This document shows positions 33,222 through 41,813 of a stretch of DNA of 52,517 nt, piece after piece. Under the pieces are notes generated by a model. That model ran no database searches and was not told where the DNA came from. It saw only the letters and a program-made list of their open reading frames with translations. The stretch is from Clostridia bacterium (lineage in GTDB: Bacteria > Bacillota_A > Clostridia > Oscillospirales > CAG-272): assembly GCA_017468115.1 (NCBI GenBank), contig JAFUJS010000010.1:1-52517 (forward strand), read 5' to 3'. The position numbers and the translations under genes were made by a program. The first letter of the stretch is position 1. Each line of letters opens with the position of its first letter.

Positions 33222-34126
33222 GCTTAAAGACCTCACTTTGCGGAATAGAGCTTGACAATCCTCTTATTCCTGCCAGCGGAACCTTCGGCTTCGGCTATGA
33301 ATTCGCTGAAATTTACGACATAAATATTCTTGGCAGCTTCTCCTTTAAGGGAACAACTAAGGACCCTCGCTTTGGCAATCCTACACCAAGAATTGCCGAG
33401 TGCGAAAGAGGTCTTATCAACTCTGTGGGACTTCAAAACCCCGGTGTTGATAAGGTTATTGAAAATGAGCTTCCTAAGCTAAAGGCGTGCTTCCATAAGC
33501 CTGTTATGGCAAATGTAAGCGGCTTTTCGGTTGAGGAATATGTGCACACCTGTAAAATGCTTGACTCCGAGCCGCAAATCGGCTGGTTCGAGGTAAATGT
33601 AAGCTGTCCGAACGTGCACGGCGGCGGTATGAGCTTTGGCACCTCTCCTGAGGCTGCGGCAGAGGTGGTAAGGGCTGTTAAGGCGGTTACCACAAAGCCT
33701 GTTATCGTTAAGCTCTCCCCTAATGTTACAGATATTGTTGCTATTGCAAAGGCATGTGAGGCGGCAGGTGCCGACGGCATTAGCCTTATTAATACTCTTC
33801 TCGGCATGAAAATCGACCTAAAGAGCAAAAAGCCTGTTATTGCAAACAAGATGGGTGGCTTCTCTGGTCCGGCTATTAAGCCTGTTGCTATAAGAATGGT
33901 ATATCAGGTTTACGAGGCAGTTAACATTCCTATCGTTGGCGGCGGCGGAGTTTCCACAGCCGAGGACGTTATAGAAATGATGCTTGCGGGCGCATGTGCA
34001 GTCGAAATCGGCGCGCAAAATCTGGTTGACCCTTATGCTTGTCCTAAGATTATCGAGGATTTGCCAAGGGTTATGGAAAAATACGGTATAAAAAATTTAA
34101 GTGATATAATTGGAGGCGCACACTAA
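33215..34126 (+). CDS. pyrD: Dihydroorotate dehydrogenase catalytic subunit, class 1B
   Basis: 303 residues. FMN barrel with [29 protein letters not shown] (catalytic Cys of class 1), [14 protein letters not shown] and [11 protein letters not shown]. The adjacency and overlap with pyrK support class 1B. GGAG precedes the ATG. Confidence 0.95.
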   Translation: MVSLKTSLCGIELDNPLIPASGTFGFGYEFAEIYDINILGSFSFKGTTKDPRFGNPTPRIAECERGLINSVGLQNPGVDKVIENELPKLKACFHKPVMANVSGFSVEEYVHTCKMLDSEPQIGWFEVNVSCPNVHGGGMSFGTSPEAAAEVVRAVKAVTTKPVIVKLSPNVTDIVAIAKACEAAGADGISLINTLLGMKIDLKSKKPVIANKMGGFSGPAIKPVAIRMVYQVYEAVNIPIVGGGGVSTAEDVIEMMLAGACAVEIGAQNLVDPYACPKIIEDLPRVMEKYGIKNLSDIIGGAH

Positions 34127-34824
34127 TGGGAAAAGACGTAATTATCGCTTGCGATTTTGCAAGCAAGGAGCAGGTTTTTAGCTTTCTTGACCTTTTCAAG
34201 GAGGAAAAGCCATTTGTAAAAATCGGTATGGAGCTTTTCAATGCAGAGGGTCCGGATATCGTAAGAGAAATTAAAAGACGTGGACACAAGATTTTCCTTG
34301 ACCTTAAGCTCCACGACATTCCAAACACAGTTAAAAAGGCTATGGCAGTTCTCTCTCGCCTTGACGTTGATATGACAAACGTACACGCAGCAGGCACTAT
34401 TGCTATGATGGAGGCTGCTCTTGAGGGTCTTACAAGAGAGGACGGCACACGTCCGCTTCTTATCGCTGTTACACAGCTTACCTCTACAAGCGAGGAAAGA
34501 ATGAGAGATGACCTTCTTATTAACGAGCCAATGGACAAGGTTGTTATGCACTATGCAATGAACGCAAAGAAGGCAGGTCTTGCAGGCATCGTATGCTCTC
34601 CGCTAGAGGCTGAAAAGGTACACGCAACCTGCGGTAGCGACTTTGTTACAGTTACTCCGGGCGTTCGCTTCGCTGACGGCGACAAGGGCGACCAGGTTAG
34701 AGTTATGACCCCTGCTGAGGCAAAGAAGATTGGCTCTGACTACATAGTAGTTGGCAGACCAATTACTGCAGCAGCTGACCCTGTTGCGGCATACAGACGC
34801 TGCGTATCCGAATTTGTTGGATAA
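34126..34824 (+). CDS. pyrF: Orotidine 5'-phosphate decarboxylase
   Basis: 232 residues. Catalytic [11 protein letters not shown] (Asp-Lys-Asp tetrad), [22 protein letters not shown] and VVGRPIT motifs. Starts in a TAATG overlap with pyrD. Confidence 0.95.
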   Translation: MGKDVIIACDFASKEQVFSFLDLFKEEKPFVKIGMELFNAEGPDIVREIKRRGHKIFLDLKLHDIPNTVKKAMAVLSRLDVDMTNVHAAGTIAMMEAALEGLTREDGTRPLLIAVTQLTSTSEERMRDDLLINEPMDKVVMHYAMNAKKAGLAGIVCSPLEAEKVHATCGSDFVTVTPGVRFADGDKGDQVRVMTPAEAKKIGSDYIVVGRPITAAADPVAAYRRCVSEFVG

Positions 34825-34827
34825 ACA

Positions 34828-34859
34828 GGGCGGACAGGCAGACATAGAACAAAGGGCAA
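34828..34859 (+). repeat. 32-bp direct repeat, copy 1
   Basis: Begins GGGCGGACAGGCAGAC and ends AAAGGGCAA; identical to 35047-35078, 219 bp away. It starts four bases after the pyrF stop. Confidence 0.9.
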
Positions 34860-35046
34860 GGTTTAAGGACTAAAGCCACGTTCGTTCTAATCTAAACAAA
34901 ATTTTAAGGAAAAAATTTGTAACCAAATTTTATTTCTTTTTGCCCTTTTAGGTGCGGTTGCTACTCTGGAGTACCCAGTACACCGACGTGTACGCACTCG
35001 CCCCTTCTCTGCCCACCTCTCTCCCTGTAGGGTTAGTTGGCTGGTT

Positions 35047-35078
35047 GGGCGGACAGGCAGACATAGAACAAAGGGCAA
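35047..35078 (+). repeat. 32-bp direct repeat, copy 2
   Basis: Exact copy of 34828-34859, immediately followed by the half hairpin array. Confidence 0.9.
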
Positions 35079-35165
35079 TAAATCCTGCTAAAGCAGGGTT
35101 AAATCCTTACAGGATGAAATCACGTCGAATGCTCGTACGTGATGAAATCCAAGTAAACTTGAGTT
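35078..35165 (+). repeat. Half hairpin array, GATGAAATC dialect
   Basis: Spacers TAAATC/GATGAAATC alternate with hairpins CCTGC-TAAA-GCAGG, CCT-TAC-AGG, CACGT...ACGTG and CAAGT-AAA-CTTG. The spacer is the same as that of element copy B, but only the forward half is present. Confidence 0.75.
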
Positions 35166-35198
35166 GTATATTAGTTAATGAAAAGAGGTTTAAGTACA

Positions 35199-35855
35199 AT
35201 GGAACAGTACAAGAGAGAATTTATTGAATTTTTACAGAGTGCCGGTGTTTTGAAGTTTGGCGACTTTACTGCTAAGAGCGGAAGAAAGATTCCTTACTTT
35301 ATCAACGCAGGCGAGATTAAGACAGGCGAGCATATTAAGAAGCTGGGTCAATTCTATGCTAAGGCATATCTTGAAAAGCTTGGCGCAAAGAAGGCTGCAC
35401 TTTATGGACCTGCTTATAAGGGAATTTCTATTGCAGTTTCCACCTCTGTTGCTCTTTCCGAAAATGGTCTTAACCTACCATTCTTCTTCAACAGAAAGGA
35501 AGTAAAGGACCACGGCGAGGGTGGTGTTTTCGTAGGCTACAAGCCACAGGCAGGCGAAGAGGTTGTTATTGTTGAGGACGTTATCACAGCAGGAACAGCT
35601 ATTCGTGAGACAATGGAGATTATGAAGGGTGTTGAGGGCGTAAAGGTTGCCGCTACCTTCGTAATGGTTGACCGCAAGGAAAAGGGTCAGGGTCAAAAGG
35701 GCGCTATGGTTGAGATTGAGGAGGAGTTCGGCTTCCCTGTTTACTCAGTTGTAGACGTTTACGACATTATTGAATACCTAAGCGAAAACGAAGAAAATAA
35801 GGAAAATGTTGACCGTATCAAGAAGTATCTTGAGGTTTACGGTGCACAGGCATAA
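35199..35855 (+). CDS. pyrE: Orotate phosphoribosyltransferase
   Basis: 218 residues. PRPP-binding motif [17 protein letters not shown]-terminal [17 protein letters not shown] and [13 protein letters not shown] loop. Start ATG 35199 has AAGAGG 11 bases upstream; an earlier ATG at 35178 contains that site in its own codons and is less likely. Length fits the bacterial 210-225 class. Confidence 0.94.
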   Translation: MEQYKREFIEFLQSAGVLKFGDFTAKSGRKIPYFINAGEIKTGEHIKKLGQFYAKAYLEKLGAKKAALYGPAYKGISIAVSTSVALSENGLNLPFFFNRKEVKDHGEGGVFVGYKPQAGEEVVIVEDVITAGTAIRETMEIMKGVEGVKVAATFVMVDRKEKGQGQKGAMVEIEEEFGFPVYSVVDVYDIIEYLSENEENKENVDRIKKYLEVYGAQA

Positions 35856-35857
35856 AT

Positions 35858-36772
35858 ATGAGAAGCTTAATTGATATAAAGGAGCTTTCCCTTGAGGAAA
35901 TTGACTCCCTTGTAAATTGCGCGCTTGATATTATAGCAAACCCGGAAAAATACAGCACAAAGTGCCACGGCAAGAAGCTTGCTACACTTTTCTTTGAGCC
36001 ATCTACAAGAACTCGCCTTAGCTTTGAGGCGGCTATGTATGAGCTTGGCGGAAACGTGCTTGGCTTTTCCGAGGCTAGCTCCTCATCCTCTGCAAAGGGA
36101 GAGAGCGTGGCTGACACAGCAAAGATGATTTCCTGCTATGCAGATATTATCGCTATGCGCCATCCCAAGGAGGGTGCGCCACTTGTTGCGTCTATGAATG
36201 CTACAATTCCTGTGGTTAACGCAGGCGACGGCGGACATAACCACCCAACACAGACTCTTGCGGATTTGCTTACCATAAAGCGCAAGAAGGGTCGCTTTGA
36301 CAACCTTACAATCGGTCTTTGCGGCGACCTTAAGTTTGGTAGGACCGTGCATTCGCTAATTGGTGCTATGTCAAGATATAAGAACGTTAAGTTTGTGCTT
36401 ATCTCCCCTGTGGAGCTTAAAATCCCTGACTATGTAAAGACAGAGGTTCTTGACAAGAACGGAATTGAATATGTGGAAACCACAGACCTTCAGGGTGCTA
36501 TGCCGGAGCTTGACGTGCTTTATATGACAAGAGTTCAGAAGGAGCGCTTCTTTAACGAGGAGGACTATCTCCGCCTTAAGGACAGCTACATTTTGGACCT
36601 TGCCAAGCTACAAAATGCAAAGAGTGACCTTTCTATTATGCATCCGCTGCCAAGAGTTAACGAAATTAGCGTTAAGGTAGACAGCGACCCACGTGCCCAC
36701 TACTTTGAGCAGGCACTAAACGGCAAATATATGCGTATGGCGCTGATACTTATGCTTCTTGGAATTAAATAG
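35858..36772 (+). CDS. pyrB: Aspartate carbamoyltransferase catalytic subunit
   Basis: 304 residues. Carbamoyl-phosphate site [30 protein letters not shown] and the C-terminal HPLPRVNEI. Two bases after pyrE, no strong ribosome binding site, so translation is probably coupled. Confidence 0.95.
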   Translation: MRSLIDIKELSLEEIDSLVNCALDIIANPEKYSTKCHGKKLATLFFEPSTRTRLSFEAAMYELGGNVLGFSEASSSSSAKGESVADTAKMISCYADIIAMRHPKEGAPLVASMNATIPVVNAGDGGHNHPTQTLADLLTIKRKKGRFDNLTIGLCGDLKFGRTVHSLIGAMSRYKNVKFVLISPVELKIPDYVKTEVLDKNGIEYVETTDLQGAMPELDVLYMTRVQKERFFNEEDYLRLKDSYILDLAKLQNAKSDLSIMHPLPRVNEISVKVDSDPRAHYFEQALNGKYMRMALILMLLGIK

Positions 36773-36782
36773 GGGGTAGGCT

Positions 36783-37199
36783 ATGAATATTGATTCTATT
36801 AAAAACGGAATAGTTATCGACCATATTACAGCAGGTCGTGGAATGGAGCTGTACTCTCTTTTGAAGCTTGATACCCTTGACTGCTCTGTTGTAATCGGCA
36901 AAAATGTTGGTAGCCGTCAAATGGGCAAAAAGGACATTATCAAGATTGATGCAGATATTGAGCTTGATGTAACAATCCTTGGCTACATTGACCCGGACGT
37001 TACCATCAATATTATTAAGGACGGCAAAATTGTGGAAAAGAAGAGCGTTTCACTTCCCGAAAGGCTTGTAAACGTTATTTCCTGTAAAAATCCACGCTGT
37101 ATCACCTCCTGTGAGCAGGAGCTTGACCAGGTGTTTACACTAACTGACAAGGAAAACAGAGTTTACCGCTGTCTATACTGCGAAACAAAGGCAAAATAA
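36783..37199 (+). CDS. pyrI: Aspartate carbamoyltransferase regulatory subunit
   Basis: 138 residues. N-terminal nucleotide-binding half with IKNGIVIDHITAGRG and a C-terminal zinc domain with four Cys: CKNPRC at one side and CLYC at the other. Its presence implies the PyrB-PyrI holoenzyme with nucleotide feedback, in addition to the leader attenuation. Ribosome binding site TAGGGGGTAGG. Confidence 0.94.
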   Translation: MNIDSIKNGIVIDHITAGRGMELYSLLKLDTLDCSVVIGKNVGSRQMGKKDIIKIDADIELDVTILGYIDPDVTINIIKDGKIVEKKSVSLPERLVNVISCKNPRCITSCEQELDQVFTLTDKENRVYRCLYCETKAK

Positions 37200-37200
37200 T

Positions 37201-37228
37201 AAAAAAGCGACCCATGGTCGCTTTTTTA
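37201..37228 (+). terminator. Terminator of the pyr operon
   Basis: AAAAAAGCGACC-CAT-GGTCGCTTTTTT. Confidence 0.9.
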
Positions 37229-37233
37229 GTCCC

Positions 37234-37262
37234 TTGACAAAGCTATTTATATATGATAAAAT
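37234..37262 (+). promoter_or_regulatory. Promoter of the CNNM/CorC gene
   Basis: TTGACA (37234-37239), 17-bp spacer, TAAAAT (37257-37262). Confidence 0.75.
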
Positions 37263-37296
37263 ATCTTTAATAACCTTTTAAGGAGCATTTTTAGAT

Positions 37297-37359
37297 ATGG
37301 AAGACGGCGTCAGTCGTAACAATATAAATATAAGGCATTACCTATGTTTAACAGCATAG
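37297..37359 (+). CDS. Candidate 20-residue leader peptide
   Basis: Begins MEDGVS; ATG 37297 is preceded by AAGGAG at the usual distance (about 10 bases). Its stop codon lies in the 3' arm of the hairpin at 37332-37369, so a ribosome finishing the peptide would hold the hairpin open. Acidic residues 2 and 3 are notable because early acidic codons destabilise ribosomes at low Mg2+ in known Mg2+ leader peptides. Candidate only. Confidence 0.4.
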   Translation: MEDGVSRNNINIRHYLCLTA

Positions 37360-37380
37360 GTAGTGCCTTTTACGCTTTTT
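37332..37380 (+). promoter_or_regulatory. Attenuator-like hairpin in the CNNM/CorC leader
   Basis: AAGGCATTACCTATG (37332-37346) pairs with CATAGGTAGTGCCTT (37355-37369), 15 bp with one T-G pair, followed by TTTACGCTTTTT. Lies between promoter and gene, overlapping the end of the leader ORF. Confidence 0.6.
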
Positions 37381-37402
37381 CAAGAAATACAAGGAGATTT
37401 AT

Positions 37403-38731
37403 ATGACAACAATAATTATAGCTATCGCTTTGCAGATAGTCTTAATATGGCTTAACTCCATCTTTGCAGGTGCGGAGATGGCTGTGGTTTCCGCCTCTGT
37501 TCCTAAGCTGGAGAAAATGGCTGAGGACGGCAACAAGGGCGCAAAAAGGCTTCTTGCCTTAAGCTCAAACACATCATCCTTTTTGTCAACCATTCAGGTG
37601 GCAATTACTCTGTCGGCTTTGCTTGGCTCTGCCTTTGCGGCAGATAGCCTGTCAGACCCTCTTGCAGAGCTGATTACCAAAAGCGCGCAAATTACAGACC
37701 AAGCGTTAATTTCCGTAATTGACACAGGCTGTGTTATTCTTATTACAGTTTTGATTTCCTTCTTCTCTATCGTTTTTGGTGAGCTTGTGCCAAAGCGCCT
37801 TGCTATGAAAAACCCGGAGAAAACTGCCATTAGGGTGTCCTTACTTTTATCCTTTGTTTCAATCTGCTTCAAGCCCTTTGTTTGGATTCTTACAAAGACC
37901 ACAAACGGCATTTTAAGGCTACACGGCATCAACCCCAACGAGCAGGAGGGGGCTGTCTCCGAGGAGGAGCTGAGGCTTATGCTCAAAAGTAGCTCACAAA
38001 GCGGAGAAATTGAAAAAAGTGAAAACGAAATGATACAAAATATCTTCGAGTTTGACGATATTTCCGTGTCCGAAATCTGCACACACAGAACAAATGTAAC
38101 CTTTCTCTATTTAGACGATGATTATAACGAGTGGAAAAAAATCATTTCAAGCACACGCTTTGGATTTTTCCCCGTTTGCAGGGAAAGCACAGATGATATC
38201 GTGGGTGTATTAAGTGCAAAAAAATTCTTCCGAGGCGATTGCAGAGATATTGAAGCCGCTATGAAAAAAGCGGTTGAAAAGCCGTTCTTTGTGCCGGAAG
38301 CGATAAAGGCAGATACGCTTTTTGAAAAAATGAAGGAAACAAGAAACTACTTTGCCATAGTTGTTGATGAGTACGGTGGCACAAGCGGCGTTATTACAAT
38401 GCACGACCTACTTGAGGTTTTGGTTGGCGACCTTGCAGACAAGGAGGATATTGAGGTTGTTGAAATTACCCGGATATCGGAGGACAAATGGGAAATTCTC
38501 GGCTCAGCTCCAATCGACGATGTAGAAAATGCGCTGAATATAAAGCTTGACGCAGCTGATTTTGACACCTTTGGTGGTTACATACTCGGTCAGCTTGACG
38601 TTGTTCCCGACGACGGCACAACCCTTACACTAGAAACCCAGCTCCTCACCATTGAGCTAAAGAAGATTGAGGACCGCCGAATAGAAAAGGCTATCGTTAC
38701 AAAAAAGCCTCTTGATACAGAGGAAGAGTAA
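37403..38731 (+). CDS. CNNM/CorC (HlyC-type) transporter with CBS pair
   Basis: 442 residues. N-terminal DUF21/CNNM membrane domain (about 1-190, four helices; GAEMAVVSASVPKLEKM, SIVFGELVPKRLAMKNP), a paired CBS domain (about 205-335, NEMIQNIFEFDDISVSEIC and VVDEYGGTSGVITMHDLLE) and a C-terminal CorC_HlyC domain (about 350-430, DAADFDTFGGYILGQLD). Bacterial homologues such as staphylococcal MpfA and CorC protect against or export Mg2+ or Co2+. AAGGAG precedes ATG. Leader peptide and hairpin upstream suggest control by translation. Confidence 0.88.
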   Translation: MTTIIIAIALQIVLIWLNSIFAGAEMAVVSASVPKLEKMAEDGNKGAKRLLALSSNTSSFLSTIQVAITLSALLGSAFAADSLSDPLAELITKSAQITDQALISVIDTGCVILITVLISFFSIVFGELVPKRLAMKNPEKTAIRVSLLLSFVSICFKPFVWILTKTTNGILRLHGINPNEQEGAVSEEELRLMLKSSSQSGEIEKSENEMIQNIFEFDDISVSEICTHRTNVTFLYLDDDYNEWKKIISSTRFGFFPVCRESTDDIVGVLSAKKFFRGDCRDIEAAMKKAVEKPFFVPEAIKADTLFEKMKETRNYFAIVVDEYGGTSGVITMHDLLEVLVGDLADKEDIEVVEITRISEDKWEILGSAPIDDVENALNIKLDAADFDTFGGYILGQLDVVPDDGTTLTLETQLLTIELKKIEDRRIEKAIVTKKPLDTEEE

Positions 38732-38762
38732 AAAAAGACGGACACGTGTCCGTCTTTTTTTG
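38731..38762. terminator. Bidirectional terminator, GACGGACACGTGTCCGTC type
   Basis: AAAAAAGACGGAC-ACGT-GTCCGTCTTTTTTT. The 30-base core is identical to 52137-52166. Also serves the minus-strand nitroreductase. Confidence 0.9.
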
Positions 38763-38766
38763 TTTT

Positions 38767-39294
38767 TCACTTTATTGTAAGTATGCTATCAAGCTCTTTT
38801 CTTTGTGGCGTTTCCGGGCAGATGTCAGCCTTGCCAAGGGCGATTACAACCACGATTGCCTCGCTGTCGGGAATTTCAAAATACTCTCTTATTTCCTTTT
38901 CGTGATAAAGACCCATAATCAGTGTGCCGTAGCCCATTTCGTATGCCTTAAGAAGTAGGTTTTCCACAGCCAAGCCGTTATCAAAGCACTCAAAGCCGTT
39001 GCCAAGGTGTGTCGGCTCCCCTCTTACGTAGCCGCTTTCTCCCTTAACTACTGTTGACACAATAAATGCGCCCACACCCTCGGTGCGCTCCTTGTTAAAG
39101 CTGGCAAGCATGCCTCTTACATCTGAAATAGCCTTTTCTGATTTTGCAACATAAAATCTTGCTGTTTCTGTGTTTTTCCAGCTTGGCGCCATTTGTGCCG
39201 CCGCAACAAGCTCTTTAATTTCCTCATCGGAAACTTCCTTGTAGGTATATTGTCTTATACTTCTTCTTTCATAAATTGCCTTTGTAAGCTCCAT
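38767..39294 (-). CDS. Nitroreductase family protein
   Basis: 175 residues. FMN site ERRSIRQYT at the start (R-R/S-x-R), APSWKNTETARFYV, and GYGTLIMGLYHEKEIREYF typical of the compact clostridial nitroreductases. Probably an NAD(P)H-dependent FMN oxidoreductase. Nine bases after the SGNH hydrolase, same operon. GAGGTGAT precedes ATG. Confidence 0.85.
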   Translation of the reverse strand: MELTKAIYERRSIRQYTYKEVSDEEIKELVAAAQMAPSWKNTETARFYVAKSEKAISDVRGMLASFNKERTEGVGAFIVSTVVKGESGYVRGEPTHLGNGFECFDNGLAVENLLLKAYEMGYGTLIMGLYHEKEIREYFEIPDSEAIVVVIALGKADICPETPQRKELDSILTIK

Positions 39295-39303
39295 ATTATC
39301 ACC

Positions 39304-39975
39304 TCAAAATTCTATATTTGTAAGCAGTATTTTATTAAGCGCAGAGCAAAGCTCTCTTGCCACAAGCGCATGTCCTGCCTCGGTTGGGTGCACGCCGTCC
39401 CACATCCAGTATTTTGCCGAGGGAGTGTCTATAATTTTGTCAAAATGCACCTGCAACGGCACGAAAATTGCGCCAAATTCCTTGGCAATTTTCCTTGCCT
39501 TGGCTTGAACATTTTTCATTTTTCTTTTCTTAAAATCGTAGCTTGCAATATCACTTGGCGCTTGGGTGTCGATATATGCAAAGGGCTCCATAATCACAAT
39601 TTTAAGCTGTGGGTTTTGTGCCCTTGCCTGCGCAAGCAGTGTTCTGTATCTTTCCTCGTAGCCGCTTGCGTCCTCGTCGTATTCCTTGCCCTCATAGCCG
39701 CAGTTTGTGTCGTTTGTGCCAATGAGCACACAGAGCACGTCGGGATTTTCAGAAAGGGTATCCCTTTCCCAGCGCTCAAGCAGCTCCTCTGTGCGGTTTC
39801 CGCTAACCCCACGGTTAATAAACTCAAAGCCCCTTTCGGGATATTTCATTGTAAAAAGCCCCGTTACAATATAGGCATATGTATGTCCGATTTGGTGGTT
39901 TTTGTCCCAACGGGAGCTTTCGTCCTTATATCTGTTTCCATCTGTGATGGAATCTCCTTGAAACAGTATTCTCAT
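39304..39975 (-). CDS. SGNH/GDSL hydrolase
   Basis: 223 residues. Block I ILFQGDSITDG (nucleophile Ser), block III LIGTNDTN, block V MWDGVHPTEAGH. No signal peptide, so cytoplasmic; resembles the sugar-acetyl esterases of this fold (for example xylan or cephalosporin-type acetyl esterases). Start ATG 39975 is chosen because a longer reading runs through the promoter at 40001-40029. Confidence 0.82.
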   Translation of the reverse strand: MRILFQGDSITDGNRYKDESSRWDKNHQIGHTYAYIVTGLFTMKYPERGFEFINRGVSGNRTEELLERWERDTLSENPDVLCVLIGTNDTNCGYEGKEYDEDASGYEERYRTLLAQARAQNPQLKIVIMEPFAYIDTQAPSDIASYDFKKRKMKNVQAKARKIAKEFGAIFVPLQVHFDKIIDTPSAKYWMWDGVHPTEAGHALVARELCSALNKILLTNIEF

Positions 39976-40000
39976 ATCTTGCTCTTTCGTTTTTTTATTT

Positions 40001-40029
40001 ATCTTAACACAAATAGCTCCCTTTTGCAA
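40001..40029 (-). promoter_or_regulatory. Promoter of the SGNH/nitroreductase operon
   Basis: Minus strand TTGCAA (40029-40024), 17-bp spacer, TAAGAT (40006-40001). Confidence 0.5.
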
Positions 40030-40124
40030 TAGCATAAACCACATACAGCACAATGTCTGAACACTTTTTTTGATTATTTCTTAATTTATGATTATATTCT
40101 TCGCTTTTTCAACCATTATCTCCA

Positions 40125-40153
40125 TTGACAAATTATTATATATTTGTTAGAAT
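40125..40153 (+). promoter_or_regulatory. Promoter of the LRR protein gene
   Basis: TTGACA (40125-40130), 17-bp spacer, TAGAAT (40148-40153). Confidence 0.75.
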
Positions 40154-40189
40154 TAAGATGAATATATATTCTTTATAGGAGCTTTATTT

Positions 40190-41782
40190 ATGAAAAAGAA
40201 ATTATTTTTGACACTTCTTTGCGTTGTCCTTGCTGTCTTTGCCCTCAGCATTACAGCTGCTGCGGCAGACGTGCAGGTTGGCAAGCTTTGGTATTCCTTA
40301 GATTCATCAAAGCAGACTGCTGCATTGACAGCCTCTAATGCAACACAGGACTTTACAAACGAGGACGGCACCCTTGGCGATATCGTTATCCCTTCGGAAA
40401 TTACAGTTGGCGATGTTACCTATGCTGTAACCGCCATCGACTCCCACGCATTTAGTGGTGCACAGAGCAGCTGGGGTAAAAACCAAACAATCAAAAGCGT
40501 TGTTATCCCTGCCTCCGTTAGCTCCATTGGCGCTCACGTATTTAGAGAGTGCAAATCGCTTGAAGCTGTAACAATTTATGCAAAAAATGAAAACGGCATT
40601 AAGCTAAGCGATGCTGAGTTTTATAACTGCACCGGTCTTAAATCGGTAGATATGGAAAAAAGCGATATAAACAACTTCGTTCAATACACTTTTTATAACT
40701 GCAACAAGCTTGCCACCTTTAAATATCCACCTAAGCTAACAAATATTGGTGGGCAATGCTTTAGACTTTGCTCAAGTCTAACAAATGGCGACCTTTCAAA
40801 TACACAGGTTGCATCTCTCGGTGGCGGCGCTTTTTGGGATTGCAAAGCAATTACTAATTTCATTTTCCCTTCAACACTAACATCAATTAGCAGTAATGCT
40901 ATTCAGGAAACGGGGGTTACTACTCTTGTTCTCCCACATAGTGTTACAACCTTGAACAACGACTGTATCGCTAACAACAGAAGTCTTTATATGCTATTTC
41001 TTCCTGAAATTGCAGAGAGCAACACAGGTATTAACGCAGGCGCTATTCACGAGTACTTCCCAAAGGTTGTAATTTATTCAGGCGACACATACAGTCATTT
41101 ACTTGCAAGCGGCGCTTTGTTTTCATCATATACCGCTAAGCCATTTTCCGAGTTTGACCCAAATACCACATACACAACAAAAACCTTCTTCTATGGCGCA
41201 GATACATGCTCAAAGTGTAACGGCATGCCCGGCGAAAAGGAATTTGTGTTTGAGGGTGCTACCCTTCCTATGAAGGACCAGGAGCTTTGCACACACTGTG
41301 GTTTTGGCGATGTTACAAGCTATCCTGCTATAATTACACCGCTTGGCTATTCCTACTCCTACTACGGAGATAGCAAGGCTATTGACTCCGGTATTGCAAT
41401 CGACTTTGAGGCTCTTGAGCTTTACAACTCTAAGGTGCCCGAGGAAAGCAAAATTACCAGCTACGGCTTGGTTGCTGTTCTTAAGGCAAATGTAGGGGAC
41501 GGCACCGCCTTTGATGCAAATGGCGAAAGGAAGGCAGGCGTTATCCAGGTTGCATTCTCCGAGAAGGAAATAAAATACGACATTATTTCAATGAATATCG
41601 GTGGCTTTACCGACGAGGAGTATAACGAGGTTAAGCTAACCGATACAGAGGTTTATATTGCGGCTTACTACTTTATAGACGGCAAGGCTTACTACATTAC
41701 AGGAAAAACAGAGGCACAATCACTTTCAGAGGCTGTTACCTACAATCAGCTATACGCAAACGACCCTGCAAACCAAGAATAA
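40190..41782 (+). CDS. Secreted BspA-type leucine-rich-repeat protein
   Basis: 530 residues. Signal peptide 1-25 ending TAAAAD. Residues 60-300 are LRR_5 repeats with cores such as IKSVVIPASVSSIGAHVFREC and its variants (TIYAKN, TFKYPPKLTNIGGQCF, NFIFPSTLTSI). A Cys-rich piece follows (CSKCNG, CTHCGFG), then a C-terminal beta-rich domain (about 385-530) ending EAVTYNQLYAN. No sortase or LPxTG motif seen, so it is probably secreted or loosely surface-bound. Role in host or polysaccharide adhesion is inference. Confidence 0.8.
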   Translation: MKKKLFLTLLCVVLAVFALSITAAAADVQVGKLWYSLDSSKQTAALTASNATQDFTNEDGTLGDIVIPSEITVGDVTYAVTAIDSHAFSGAQSSWGKNQTIKSVVIPASVSSIGAHVFRECKSLEAVTIYAKNENGIKLSDAEFYNCTGLKSVDMEKSDINNFVQYTFYNCNKLATFKYPPKLTNIGGQCFRLCSSLTNGDLSNTQVASLGGGAFWDCKAITNFIFPSTLTSISSNAIQETGVTTLVLPHSVTTLNNDCIANNRSLYMLFLPEIAESNTGINAGAIHEYFPKVVIYSGDTYSHLLASGALFSSYTAKPFSEFDPNTTYTTKTFFYGADTCSKCNGMPGEKEFVFEGATLPMKDQELCTHCGFGDVTSYPAIITPLGYSYSYYGDSKAIDSGIAIDFEALELYNSKVPEESKITSYGLVAVLKANVGDGTAFDANGERKAGVIQVAFSEKEIKYDIISMNIGGFTDEEYNEVKLTDTEVYIAAYYFIDGKAYYITGKTEAQSLSEAVTYNQLYANDPANQE

Positions 41783-41813
41783 TCAAAAAATACCACCCGT
41801 GAAATTGGTGATG

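Larger units (their letters stand above)
34825..35198. other. Repeat insert inside the pyr operon
   Basis: 374 bp with no credible gene, splitting pyrF from pyrE. It holds a 32-bp direct repeat (34828-34859, 35047-35078), an A/T stem AAATTTG/CAAATTT followed by ATTTCTTTTT (about 34912-34942, possible terminator), a three-way-junction-like fold around 34953-35009 (outer GTGC/GCAC, inner TACTC/GAGTA and GTACAC/GTGTAC) and a half hairpin array (35078-35165). No clear promoter was found ahead of pyrE. Confidence 0.65.

Noticed and set aside
34887..35078. 63-residue minus-strand ORF in the pyr insert
   Set aside because: Overlaps the structured repeats and direct repeats; basic, low-complexity product without start signal.
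39193..40032. 279-residue plus-strand ORF over the nitroreductase and SGNH genes
   Set aside because: Spans two well-supported genes on the other strand and their promoter; no recognisable domain.
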